From NCBI RefSeq assembly GCF_001524445.2, contig NZ_CP013418.1, positions 434,001 through 498,000 on the forward strand: a stretch of 64,000 nucleotides of DNA, in the 5' to 3' direction. The stretch is from Burkholderia savannae (GTDB taxonomy: Bacteria; Pseudomonadota; Gammaproteobacteria; Burkholderiales; Burkholderiaceae). Shown here in pieces: positions 55,661-63,895 of the stretch (position 1 is its first letter; the number at the start of each line of letters is the position of its first letter). Made by a program: the position numbers and the translations under genes. The notes below the pieces were generated by a model. The model ran no database searches, was not told where the DNA came from, and saw only the letters and a program-made list of their open reading frames with translations.

Positions 55661-55886
55661 GGCGAACAGGATGGGTGGGCCGCTAGGCCGGCAACGGCGT
55701 GTTGCGATTCGAATGCGTTCGGCGTCGACGTTTCGGTTTTTGACACGAACGACGTGCCCGGCCGCGCGCGTCGTTCGGCCCGCGCTCGCGCTCGCGCGTG
55801 ACGCAGAATTATGACGAACGGGACCGCGCGCGCAAGCGCGTCCGCATCGACGAAGCGTGACGAAGCGCGACGCAGCGCGGCGAAGG

Positions 55887-55914
55887 CGCCATGCCCGGCC
55901 GCGCGGGCATGGCG
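55887..55914. repeat. 11-bp perfect hairpin in an empty gap
   Basis: CGCCATGCCCG, 6 bases, CGGGCATGGCG. It lies in the 55661-56267 gap between divergent genes, where I see no gene. Short GACGAAGCG-type repeats lie just to its left. Confidence 0.6.
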
Positions 55915-56267
55915 GAATTGATCGCGTGATCGCGCGTGACGTGGGCGTTATCGGCGTCGATCCGGCATTCTTGAGCGCTTTCCGGCGACGTGAATCGAAT
56001 CGCCGCGCGCAAAGTCAACATCGCGCCGAACGTCCGATAAAATGGCCGCTCGTCGCGTTCCGCGACGTCGATTCGAAATGTCCCCGATCGATTGGCCCGT
56101 GTCGCCGATTCGGCGCGCCGAGGCGCTTCGCGGTCGGAATATTCCGATTCTTCCGGCACGGCGGCGCGCGATCGCGCGTCGTCCCGATGCGCGCCGCGCG
56201 GCGCACTTCGGGGCCATGGCCGGCGATCTTTTCCGTGACGAAGCGCGTCGCGCTCATCTAGACAAGC

Positions 56268-57788
56268 ATGAAATCGATACATGCCGGCTTGCGCGGACGG
56301 CGAGGACCGTCACACCGGATGCCGCTCGGCTACATGGTGATCGCCGGCGCGGTGGCGGTCGCGATCGTCATGATGTCCATCTGCGCGGCCATCCTGCGCG
56401 ACAGCCGCGACGACGCGTTCGAGCACGCGCAAGGCGCCGCGCGCAACACGCTGCAGATGATCGCGCGCGACGTCACGCGCGGCTTTCACCTGTACGACGA
56501 GACTCTCGCGCGCATCGCCGCGCAGCTCGGCGACAGCAGGATCGCCGCGCTGCCCGCCGACTTGCGCCGCTCGGTCCTGTTCGATTCCGCGGCGGCCGCG
56601 AGGGAGGCCGGCACGCTGTACGTGCTCGACGCGCACGGGCGCGTGCGGCTCGCATCGGCGAACGGGCCGCTGCCCACGGCGAGCTTCGCGTCGTACGACT
56701 TCTTCGCCGTGCTGCGCGACGCGCCGAGGCCCGGAACGTATCTGAGCGGGCCGTACCGCCTGCCGTCGCGCGACGGCGAGCCGTGCGTCGCGCTGTCGCA
56801 CCGCGTCGAGCGCGCGGACGGCTCGTTCGCGGGCGTCGTCTTGCTCGCGGTGCGCCTCGCGTACTTTCAGCAGTTGCTGGCGGCGGCCGATGCGGGCCCG
56901 CACGGCGCGATCCTGCTGATTCACGCGGACGGGCGCATCGTGATGCGGATTCCGTTCGACGAGAAATTCATCGGCCTCGACCTGAGCGGGACGAGCATCT
57001 ACACGCGCACGCAATTCGGCCGCTCGGGCGAGTTCTTCGACGCCGGGCCGATCGATCGCGTGAAGCGCTTCTACCTGTATCGGCGGCTCGACGAAATTCC
57101 GCTGATCGTGCAGGTGGCGATCGCCGAAGACGACATCTACGAGACGTGGCGCGCTCGCGCGTGGCGCTTCGGCGTGCTGACGGGCGTGTTCGCGCTGATC
57201 TTCGTCCTGATGAGCGCGTATCTCGCGCATTCGCTGTGGCGCAAGTCGACGGCCGAAGCGGCGCTCGCACGGCTCGCGGGCACCGACAGCCTCACGGGGC
57301 TGCACAACCGGCGCGCGCTCGACGAGACGCTCGAGCGCGAATGGCGGCGCGCGGTGTACGGCGAGCGTCCGCTCGCGATCCTGTTCGTCGACATCGATCG
57401 CTTCAAGCGCTACAACGACACGTACGGGCACCGCGTCGGCGATGAGGTGCTCGCGACCGTGTCGCGCTGCATCGCGCAGCAGGCGGCGCGGCTCGGCGAC
57501 GTCGTCGCGCGATACGGGGGCGAGGAGTTCGTCGTCGTGCTGCCGGACACGCCGCGCGGCGGCGCGCTCGTCGTCGCCGAGCGCGTGCGGCTCGGCGTGC
57601 GGATGCTCGGGATCGAGCACGAAGGGTCGGAAGTCGGGTTCGTGACGGTCAGCGTCGGCGTCGCGGTGTGGCAGCCGGACGGCGCGCCCGCGCCGCGCGT
57701 CGCGGCGATCGTCGAGGCGGCCGATCGCGCGCTCTATCAGGCGAAGGCGAGCGGGCGCAATCGCGTCGTCGACGTCGGGCTCGGATGA
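56268..57788 (+). CDS. Membrane-bound diguanylate cyclase (GGDEF)
   Basis: A 506-residue protein: a helix at about 20-43 (LGYMVIAGAVAVAIVMMSICAAI, partial), a periplasmic dCache-like sensor domain (about 45-300), a second helix at about 300-322 (FGVLTGVFALIFVLMSAYLA) and a GGDEF domain. The active site is YGGEEF at 416-421 and the product-inhibition site RLGD at 408-411 is intact, so an active, feedback-inhibited cyclase making c-di-GMP is expected. The signal sensed outside is unknown. It is a single gene. Confidence 0.93.
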   Translation: MKSIHAGLRGRRGPSHRMPLGYMVIAGAVAVAIVMMSICAAILRDSRDDAFEHAQGAARNTLQMIARDVTRGFHLYDETLARIAAQLGDSRIAALPADLRRSVLFDSAAAAREAGTLYVLDAHGRVRLASANGPLPTASFASYDFFAVLRDAPRPGTYLSGPYRLPSRDGEPCVALSHRVERADGSFAGVVLLAVRLAYFQQLLAAADAGPHGAILLIHADGRIVMRIPFDEKFIGLDLSGTSIYTRTQFGRSGEFFDAGPIDRVKRFYLYRRLDEIPLIVQVAIAEDDIYETWRARAWRFGVLTGVFALIFVLMSAYLAHSLWRKSTAEAALARLAGTDSLTGLHNRRALDETLEREWRRAVYGERPLAILFVDIDRFKRYNDTYGHRVGDEVLATVSRCIAQQAARLGDVVARYGGEEFVVVLPDTPRGGALVVAERVRLGVRMLGIEHEGSEVGFVTVSVGVAVWQPDGAPAPRVAAIVEAADRALYQAKASGRNRVVDVGLG

Positions 57789-57904
57789 GGCGGCCGGCAA
57801 TGGGCGGCTTCGGGGCGCTCGGTGCGTGCGCCGGCGGTTTCGGGCGATTTCGGCGGCCTAAGGCGGTTGGGGGGATCGGATGGCTCGAACGACTCGGATG
57901 ACGT

Positions 57905-58030
57905 GAACGAAGCGCGCGACACGCGCGACGCGAACGACACGAACGACACGAACAACGCGAACAACGCGAACGTCTCGAATGATTCGAAGGACACGGCCGA
58001 CATGAACGAAGCGAACAATGCGACCGTCGC
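57905..58030. repeat. Degenerate 9-bp repeat, 14 units
   Basis: Units such as GAACGACAC, GAACAACGC and GAACGAAGC keep strict 9-bp register. An open plus-strand frame across it (57822-58076) would code for an Asn/Asp/Thr-rich peptide. It lies in the 57789-58248 gap. Confidence 0.85.
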
Positions 58031-58080
58031 GAGCAGCCCAAACGACTTGACCGGCGACAACGCGGTTGCCCCATAATTGC

Positions 58081-58129
58081 CGCCCGCCGCCCGCCGCCCG
58101 CCGCCCGCCGCCCGCCGCCCGCCGCCCGC
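58081..58129. repeat. 7-bp tandem repeat CGCCCGC, 7 copies
   Basis: Seven perfect 7-bp copies, 120 bp before the O-methyltransferase start. The rest of the 57789-58248 gap is filled by the 9-bp repeat and the short leader of the methyltransferase. Confidence 0.95.
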
Positions 58130-58248
58130 CGCCTCCCCGAATTCGCCCGCCGCCTGACGGCCCGACACGCAAATCCCGCGCATCACCGCAACACGACGGC
58201 GCGCCGCCGGACATAGAATGGCCTTTCCCGACACGCGAAAGGTGCGCG

Positions 58249-58917
58249 ATGAGCGAACGACAATGGAGCGCGGTGGACGATTTCCTCTGCGATCAGCTCG
58301 CGCCGTCCGATCCGGCGCTGGACGCGGCGCTCGCGTCGAGCCGGGCGGCCGGCCTGCCCGCCATCAACGTCACCGCGAATCAGGGCAAGTTCCTGAACCT
58401 GCTCGCGACGATCCGCGGCGCACGCCGGATTCTCGAGCTCGGCACGCTCGGCGGCTACAGCACGATCTGGCTCGCGCGGGCGCTGCCGCCGGGCGGCGCG
58501 CTGCTCACGCTCGAGGCCAATCCGGACTACGCGGCGCTCGCACGCGAGAACATCGCGCGCGCGGGGCTGGCGAACGTCGTGACGGTCGTCGCCGGCCGCG
58601 CGAAGGACAGCCTCGAGCGGCTGATCGCCGAGCGGGCCGAGCCGTTCGATCTGATCTTCGTCGACGCCGACAAGGACAACTATCCGCAATACCTGCCGCT
58701 CGCGGTCGCGCTGTCCCGCGCGGGGACGGTGATCGTCACCGACAACGTCGTGCGGCAGGGGCGCGTCGCGGATCGGCGCAACCACGATCCGGACGCGATC
58801 GGCGTGCGCGAATACTTCCGCCTGATCGCCGCGCATCCGCGCCTGTCGACGACCGCGCTGCAGACCGTCGGCTCGAAAGGCTGGGACGGTTTCGCGCTGA
58901 CCGTCGTGACGGCATAG
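58249..58917 (+). CDS. SAM-dependent O-methyltransferase (methyltransf_3 family)
   Basis: A 222-residue enzyme of the caffeoyl-CoA/catechol O-methyltransferase type. Marks are ILELGTLGGYSTIWLARALP (SAM motif I, about 61-80), LLTLEANPDYAALAREN, FDLIFVDADKDNYPQYL (metal-binding Asp) and VIVTDNVVRQGRV. It is expected to methylate a catechol-like hydroxyl using a divalent metal. GAAAGG lies upstream of the ATG. It is a single gene, convergent with the next one. Confidence 0.9.
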   Translation: MSERQWSAVDDFLCDQLAPSDPALDAALASSRAAGLPAINVTANQGKFLNLLATIRGARRILELGTLGGYSTIWLARALPPGGALLTLEANPDYAALARENIARAGLANVVTVVAGRAKDSLERLIAERAEPFDLIFVDADKDNYPQYLPLAVALSRAGTVIVTDNVVRQGRVADRRNHDPDAIGVREYFRLIAAHPRLSTTALQTVGSKGWDGFALTVVTA

Positions 58918-58954
58918 GCCAAAGCGCGTCGACGGCGTGCGAACGAGCGCCTCA

Positions 58955-58980
58955 CGGAATTCGGCGCGCGCCGAATTCCG
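58955..58980. terminator. 26-bp perfect palindrome between convergent genes
   Basis: CGGAATTCGGCGC and its exact reverse complement adjoin without spacer, between the O-methyltransferase stop and the 3' end of the minus-strand gene at 58983. A bidirectional terminator is the simplest reading, though there is no T-run. Confidence 0.65.
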
Positions 58981-58982
58981 GC

Positions 58983-59978
58983 TCAATCGGGCCGGGTTCG
59001 ATGGATGACGACGATCGGATATCGTCGTTTCCAGATGGCGCAGGCGAGCGAATGTCCGATCGCGCTGTTCGACATCGCGCTCGCCAAGCCGGGGACGTAC
59101 GGAATCGACGCCAGCACGCCGTGGGAGCCGGACGTGACTTCATATTTCTTGGGGAGCTCGATCAGGGTGGTGCAGAGACGATCCCAATCCGTCGCGGTTC
59201 GCGACGAGTGGGAGCCGGCGTGATCGATGGCGGCGTACCTGCCGCTCGTCGGGTAGCACGGCGCGCCCACTTGGACGCCCTGGACGGCGCCTCCGTCGAA
59301 CAGCGCGACGAGCATTTCGCCGAACGTGGTGTCGCAACGCGCATTTTGTATCGCGGGCGCGCACATCCAGCGCGACGGCCACAGGCCGTTCGTGTTCCAG
59401 CCCTTGCTCTTGCGGCTCGGCGCGGCCGCATACCAGCCGTAGGGAGGCGTATGCGAGGTGCCGGGCACGGCGAATTTGCCCAGCAGGCCGTTGCGCCCGT
59501 TCGCTCGATGCAAGTCGAACGGGGGCCACGCCGACAACAGGGCGAGTTCCTTGTTGGTCGACGCATCGGGATTGGACGCCGACAACGACGTGACGGGAAC
59601 CTTCGGCTGTTGCGCGCTCGGCGCGGCCTTCGCCTGGACGATCAGGCCCCGGCCGCGGCGAAGCGTGATTTGGCCGTGCCTGGTGAATGCGTCGATCACG
59701 AAAATGGCGGCGTCGCCCAACTCGACCGGGCGGGTGATCGCGTGTCCGTGGCAATCGACGACGCCGTAAGGTTGCATGTCCGCATAGGGCTTCTTGTCGA
59801 TCCAGCCCATCGAGATTTGAAGCGATTCAGCCGGGTGGGCCGTCGTCAGGAACGCGTCGCGGACGGCGATCAGAAAGGGCCGGTCGAAGAGCCGCGCCAA
59901 CTGCTCAAGCTCTCCGAACCGCCCGAACCCGCTGTATTGTCCGGCGACTGCCGCATCGATATCCGCACTGGCGCTCAT
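58983..59978 (-). CDS. Unknown protein with a D...QAK nuclease-like motif
   Basis: A 331-residue protein, lower in GC than its neighbours. The N-terminal half has RPVELGDAAIFVIDAF (E87, D90) and, after 20 residues, GLIVQAKAAP (Q115, K117), the D...QxK order of PD-(D/E)XK folds. SAWPPFDLHR and YGWYAAAP...NTNGLWPSRWMCAPAI follow. Cysteines are concentrated in the C-terminal half. No signal peptide is seen. I chose the ATG at 59978, the first before a good helix; GAGGAAT lies upstream. The 295-bp structured element lies 20 bp upstream, so this gene may depend on it for expression. Function is not assigned. Confidence 0.6.
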   Translation of the reverse strand: MSASADIDAAVAGQYSGFGRFGELEQLARLFDRPFLIAVRDAFLTTAHPAESLQISMGWIDKKPYADMQPYGVVDCHGHAITRPVELGDAAIFVIDAFTRHGQITLRRGRGLIVQAKAAPSAQQPKVPVTSLSASNPDASTNKELALLSAWPPFDLHRANGRNGLLGKFAVPGTSHTPPYGWYAAAPSRKSKGWNTNGLWPSRWMCAPAIQNARCDTTFGEMLVALFDGGAVQGVQVGAPCYPTSGRYAAIDHAGSHSSRTATDWDRLCTTLIELPKKYEVTSGSHGVLASIPYVPGLASAMSNSAIGHSLACAIWKRRYPIVVIHRTRPD

Positions 59979-59998
59979 GGATTCCTCGTCGATGTGTT

Positions 59999-60293
59999 CT
60001 AGGGCCGGTTCACGCTGGTAACGGGCTTGCGCCGGCCGCCAGAAGGGCCGAGCGCGAGGATCGCGACGAAGCGAATACTCGACGTATTCGCGAGGAGCAC
60101 CGCGCAGCGATCGGTCCTTCTGGCGGCCGGCTCCTCGAAGGATTTTTTCGATCACGGGAACGTGCCCGTGCGCCCGCATTGCGGCGTGGTTCCGTCGTTG
60201 CAATGGCGACGGCTGTTGCGCCTCCTCTCTCTCCTTGCCTTGCGGGCGCAAAGGCACGTTCGCAAGCCCGTTACCAACGTGAACTGGCCCTAG
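59999..60293. mobile_element. 295-bp MITE-like element with 33-bp inverted ends and two inner hairpins
   Basis: The left end 59999-60031 and right end 60261-60293 are inverted copies (31 of 33 matching), each beginning with CTAG. Inside are a 16-bp perfect inverted repeat (60031-60046 with 60116-60131), holding a small hairpin GCGAATAC-N5-GTATTCGC (60071-60091), and a second hairpin (AACGTGCC and TGCGCCCGCA, 60159-60178, with 60241-60260). The whole could fold as a three-way junction. No coding is evident. CTAG ends recall IS5-family targets. Confidence 0.7.
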
Positions 60294-60378
60294 GGGTTTG
60301 TGTGGCTCGCGAGGGCGAATTGTGCGCCGCCGCCCGCATCGGGCGGGCGGCAACTGCGAGATTTCGGAGCGTGCGCCG

Positions 60379-61497
60379 TCAGGCCGCGCGCCGCCGCCGC
60401 ACCGCCTGCGCGAGCGTGTCGAGCACGGGCTCGGTCTGCGCCCAGCTCAGGCACGCGTCGGTGATCGACACGCCGTATTGCAGCGGCACGCCCGGCTTCA
60501 GTTCCTGCCGGCCGGCCTCCAGGTTGCTCTCGATCATCACGCCGGTAATGCGCCGCTCGCCGTGCGACAGTTGTCGCGCGAGATCTTCGGCGACGTCGGC
60601 CTGCCGCAGGTGCGACTTGTTCGAGTTCGCATGCGAGCAGTCGACCATCACCTGTTCGCGCAGGCTCGCCGCGCGCAGCACCGCGCAGGCGTCCTCGATG
60701 CTCGCGCCGTCGTAGTTCGGGCCCTTCTTGCCGCCGCGCAGGATCACGTGCGCGTCGTCGTTGCCGCGCGTCTCGAAGATCGCGGCCATGCCCATCTTCG
60801 TCATCCCCATGAACGCATGGGTCGCGCGCGCCGCGACGATCGCGTCGGCCGCGATCTGCACGCCGCCGTCGGTGCCGTTCTTGAAGCCGATCGGGCAGCT
60901 CAGGCCCGACGCGAGCTGGCGGTGGCTCTGGCTCTCGGTCGTGCGCGCGCCGATCGCGCCCCATGCGATCAGGTCCGCGATGTACTGCGGGCTCAGCAGA
61001 TCGAGGAATTCCGTGCCCGCGGGCAGGCCGAGCGCATTGATGTCGAGGAGCAGACGGCGCGCCGCGCGCAGCCCTTCGTTGATGCGGAAGCTGCCGTCCA
61101 GGCGCGGATCGTTGATGTAGCCCTTCCAGCCGACGGTCGTCCGCGGCTTCTCGAAATACACGCGCATCACGATCAGCAGGTCGTCCTGCAGTGCGTCGGC
61201 GGCGGCCTTGAGCCGGCGCGCGTAGTCGAGCGCCTGGTCGTGATCGTGGATCGAGCACGGGCCGACGACCGTCACGAGGCGGTCGTCGCGGCCGTGCAGC
61301 ACGCCGCCGATCGCCTGGCGGCTCTGCTCGACGAGCGTCTGGACGGCGGGCGGCACGGGCAGCTCGTCCTGCAGCAGCGCCGGGGAGATGAGCGGGCGCA
61401 CCGCGCCGATGCGGACGTCGTCGATGCGCGTCGTGTCCTGCGTCGCGTCGGCGAAGCCCGCTTCCCGGTCGTGCAGGGGATTGTCTAAGTTTTGCAT
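60379..61497 (-). CDS. aroG: 3-deoxy-7-phosphoheptulonate (DAHP) synthase, class I
   Basis: A 372-residue enzyme joining phosphoenolpyruvate and erythrose 4-phosphate, the first step of the shikimate pathway. Marks are VTVVGPCSIHDHDQAL, IVMRVYFEKPRTTVGWKGYINDP (partial), IGARTTESQSHRQLASGLSCPIGFKNGTDG (partial), ILRGGKKGPNYD and MVDCSHANSNK with the metal-binding Cys/His. It is the AroF/G/H type; which amino acid inhibits it cannot be told safely. It is a single gene, well separated from its neighbours. Confidence 0.96.
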   Translation of the reverse strand: MQNLDNPLHDREAGFADATQDTTRIDDVRIGAVRPLISPALLQDELPVPPAVQTLVEQSRQAIGGVLHGRDDRLVTVVGPCSIHDHDQALDYARRLKAAADALQDDLLIVMRVYFEKPRTTVGWKGYINDPRLDGSFRINEGLRAARRLLLDINALGLPAGTEFLDLLSPQYIADLIAWGAIGARTTESQSHRQLASGLSCPIGFKNGTDGGVQIAADAIVAARATHAFMGMTKMGMAAIFETRGNDDAHVILRGGKKGPNYDGASIEDACAVLRAASLREQVMVDCSHANSNKSHLRQADVAEDLARQLSHGERRITGVMIESNLEAGRQELKPGVPLQYGVSITDACLSWAQTEPVLDTLAQAVRRRRAA

Positions 61498-61777
61498 GGT
61501 GGGGTTCCGATTCTGCGAAATGAATCGCGATTATGGCATTCGCGCCGCGGCCCGGGAGGCGGGCGGCCGCGTCCGCGCTGCGCTGCCGCAAACGGCGGTA
61601 CGGCGCCGGCCGGAGCCGCTCGCGGCCGCGCGGGCTGGCGTGCGGCCGGTTTTCTGTGCGAAGGTGTCGAATTCGGCGAGGCTGGTTCGTCGCTGTGTCG
61701 TAGCCGCAGGACGAAGCCGCGCCGCGCAGTGCCCGGCGGCCGCGCGGCGCAACCCACTGACTCGAGGAGAAACGACG

Positions 61778-62215
61778 ATGCGCGTGATGGTGATCGTGAA
61801 GGCGACGAACGAATCGGAAGCGGGCAAGATGCCCGGCACGGAACTGCTCGAGGCGATGGGCAAGTTCAACGAAGACCTCGTGAAGGCCGGCGTGATGCTC
61901 GCGGGCGAGGGCCTGCATCCGAGCGCGAAGGGCAAGCGGGTGCGCTTTTCGGGCAGCGCGCGGACCGTGATCGACGGGCCGTTCGCGGAAACCAAGGAAC
62001 TCGTCGCGGGGTTCTGGCTGTGGAAGGTCGCGTCGATGGACGAGGCGCTCGAATGGGTGAAGCGCTGCCCGAATCCGATGGAAGGCGATTCGGAGATCGA
62101 GATCCGGCCGTTGTTCGACATGGACGACTTCGGCGCGGAGATGACGCCCGAGCTGCGGGAGCGGGAGGAACGGTTGCGCGACGAGATCGACGCGCGGGGG
62201 AAGGGGGCGCGCTGA
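61778..62215 (+). CDS. YciI-like (DGPF) family protein
   Basis: A 145-residue ferredoxin-like-fold protein. The DGPF motif is in ARTVIDGPFAETKELVAGFWLW (about 62-83), after MRVMVIVKATNESEAG and AGEGLHPSAKGKRVRF. Such proteins, related to sporulation-sigma anti-factor partners and YCII hydrolases, often sit next to ECF sigma factors; none is present here. GAGGAGA lies upstream of the ATG at 61778. Function is uncertain. The C-terminus is highly charged. Confidence 0.87.
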   Translation: MRVMVIVKATNESEAGKMPGTELLEAMGKFNEDLVKAGVMLAGEGLHPSAKGKRVRFSGSARTVIDGPFAETKELVAGFWLWKVASMDEALEWVKRCPNPMEGDSEIEIRPLFDMDDFGAEMTPELREREERLRDEIDARGKGAR

Positions 62216-62539
62216 CGCGGCGTCCGCGTCCGCGTCCGCGTTCGCGCCGCCGCTGTCGCCGCCATCGCCATCGGTCGCTCGCCGTTCGGGGCGCTTGGGC
62301 GCGGGCCGCCCCATGGGCTCGGCGTGTCTCGGCGCCGACGATGGGCGCGGCGCAATGGGCGCGGCGCGACTGAGCGCCCGGCGCGGCGCGCTCCGCGCGT
62401 CGCCCGACGCGCGCGGTCCGACGCGGCGAGGAGCGTATCAGGCCGGCCCGAGAAACGGGTTCGGCTTGAATGGCTCGTCAGGCCGCCATTCGTGCGTCGG
62501 CGGAGTCGGCCGGAACGCATGCTCTTGCAGCGCGGATTG
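62216..62539. other. Gap with a short hexamer repeat, no gene
   Basis: CGTCCG x3 plus a variant (62221-62244) after the YciI-like gene, then GC-rich DNA with GGGCGCGGC-type repeats. No gene is supported. Confidence 0.6.
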
Positions 62540-62752
62540 TCATGCGACTTCTTCGAACGCGCCCGTGCGCACCTCGCCGTCGCGCAGGTAGCGGGCCATC
62601 AGCATGCCGCCGGGCGTGGCCGTCGAGTGCGCGAGAGTGAAGGCGCACGCGAGCGCATCGTCGCCGAACAAGCGCTTGCCGCGCCCAAGCATGACCGGAT
62701 AGATCAGCAGCCGCAGCTCGTCCACCAGGCCGGCTGCGAGCAACTGGCGCAC
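62540..62752 (-). pseudogene. C-terminal remnant of a dihydrofolate reductase/RibD-like protein
   Basis: About 70 residues: VRQLLAAGLVDELRLLIYPVMLGRGKRLFGDD (partial) ... ATPGGMLMARYL, the conserved C-terminal third of the bacterial RibD/DHFR-like reductase family (usually about 180 residues). The N-terminal NADPH-binding part is missing. A GTG at 62752 could start translation, but the upstream sequence belongs to a permease in another frame. The product would lack the cofactor site, so it is a remnant. Confidence 0.8.
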
Positions 62753-63221
62753 CTCCCGACACGGTGACGCCGAACGCGTTGGCGGCCGCGACGATCGCGA
62801 TCAGCACGGCGGCCGACGCGATCACCGTCGCGTGCCCGCCGCCCGTGACGGCGGCGACGTACGCGCCGCCGAACATCGCGGCGGCGGGCGCGCCGGCCGG
62901 CACCGCGAAATAGAAGCACCAGCCGACGACGGCCGCCGCTTTCGGGCCGAACGCGTTGCGCACGTAGGTCGACACGCCGCCCGCGTCCGGATAGCGGGCG
63001 CCGAGCGCGGCGAAGGTCGCGGCGAGCGGAATCGACAGCACGACGAGCGCCGCCCACGCGACGAGCGACGCGGGGCCCGCGACTTCGGCCGCGAGCGCGG
63101 GCAGCGCGATCACGCCGGTGCCGAGCACGGCGCCGACGTAGAGCGCCGTGCCCTGGAGGATCGTCAGCGAGCCGGCATGGTGCGGCGCGGCCGTGGCGCC
63201 GCGCTCGACGGGGGCGTTCAT
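62751..63221 (-). pseudogene. N-terminal remnant of an APC family amino acid permease
   Basis: About 157 residues: GSLTILQGTALYVGAVLGTGVIALPALAAEVAGPASLVAW (partial), then ARYPDAGGVSTYVRNAFG and four or five helices. This is the start of a YjeH/APC-type exporter or permease, which normally has about 420 residues. Homology stops at VTVSGG and the frame runs into the reductase remnant out of frame. It cannot make a working transporter. The ATG at 63221 starts the gene normally. Confidence 0.8.
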
Positions 63222-63485
63222 CTATCCGGTCTCCTGGTGGGCGTGTTCGACTGTGCGCGCGTGCGCGCGCGGCGGCCGGGCGGCGCGCGACGCGTAACGG
63301 GAGCGGCGATGATGGTGGATGGCGGCGGCTTCGGCGTGCGGGCGTTTAGCAGTTTGTCGCGGCCGGCGTGGATTGTTTCGAAACGAGATGAGGAAGCGGG
63401 GCGCTTGCTTGAGGCGGCGGACCGCGTTCGGCGGAATGAAGCGGCCCGCGTCGCCGAGTCTCCGGTTCGCCGCGTCTACAATTCA

Positions 63486-63530
63486 CCGACTTGCCGACTT
63501 GCCGACTTGCCGACTTGCCGACTTGCCGGT
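63486..63530. repeat. 8-bp tandem repeat TTGCCGAC, about 5 copies
   Basis: Four perfect copies and flanking partial ones, followed by GGTTCGGTTCG. It lies in the 63222-63601 gap, which otherwise shows only the permease-remnant promoter region and no gene. Confidence 0.93.
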
Positions 63531-63601
63531 TCGGTTCGGTTCGATTCGGCGCGGAAAGACGGGCCGGGGCGCCTCTGATCCCGCCTGTCCGCCGCGAACG
63601 C

Positions 63602-63895
63602 TTATTGCGGAATCACGAACGCCTGATGGAACACGATGCCGTTCGGCGTGCTCGGCGCGGTGAAGGAGAACGGCCTCTCGATCTTGCCGACGACGACGGT
63701 TCCCTTGAACGTGGCCGGGCCGCCCCAGTTGACGCCGACGATCATCAGCGTGTTGAGGCCGTCGGCGAGATACGGCGTCAGGTCGACCTGGTCGGAGAAG
63801 GTGGGATTGCCCTCGGTCTTCCTGTCGTAGACGACCAGGCCGTTGACGGTCGCGAAAATCTCGTTGTCCGCGTTGGTGACGTATAGCGTGGCCAT
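63602..63895 (-). CDS. Small beta-rich protein of unknown function
   Basis: A 97-residue protein with a strong ribosome site (GGAGG) before the ATG. It has no signal peptide. It alternates short strands (LYVTNADNEIFATVNGLVVYDRK, DLTPYLADGLNTLMIVGVNWGG, VVVGKIERPFSFTAPS, partial), suggesting a single beta-sandwich domain like carbohydrate-binding or structural modules. Composition is Thr, Asn, Val and Gly rich and GC is somewhat lower. I do not recognise it, and the upstream partner, if any, lies outside the window. Confidence 0.75.
   Translation of the reverse strand: MATLYVTNADNEIFATVNGLVVYDRKTEGNPTFSDQVDLTPYLADGLNTLMIVGVNWGGPATFKGTVVVGKIERPFSFTAPSTPNGIVFHQAFVIPQ

Noticed and set aside
57822..58076. 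An 84-residue Asn/Asp-rich frame as a gene
   Set aside because: It is the translation of a 9-bp repeat, with no good ribosome site and no recognisable domain.
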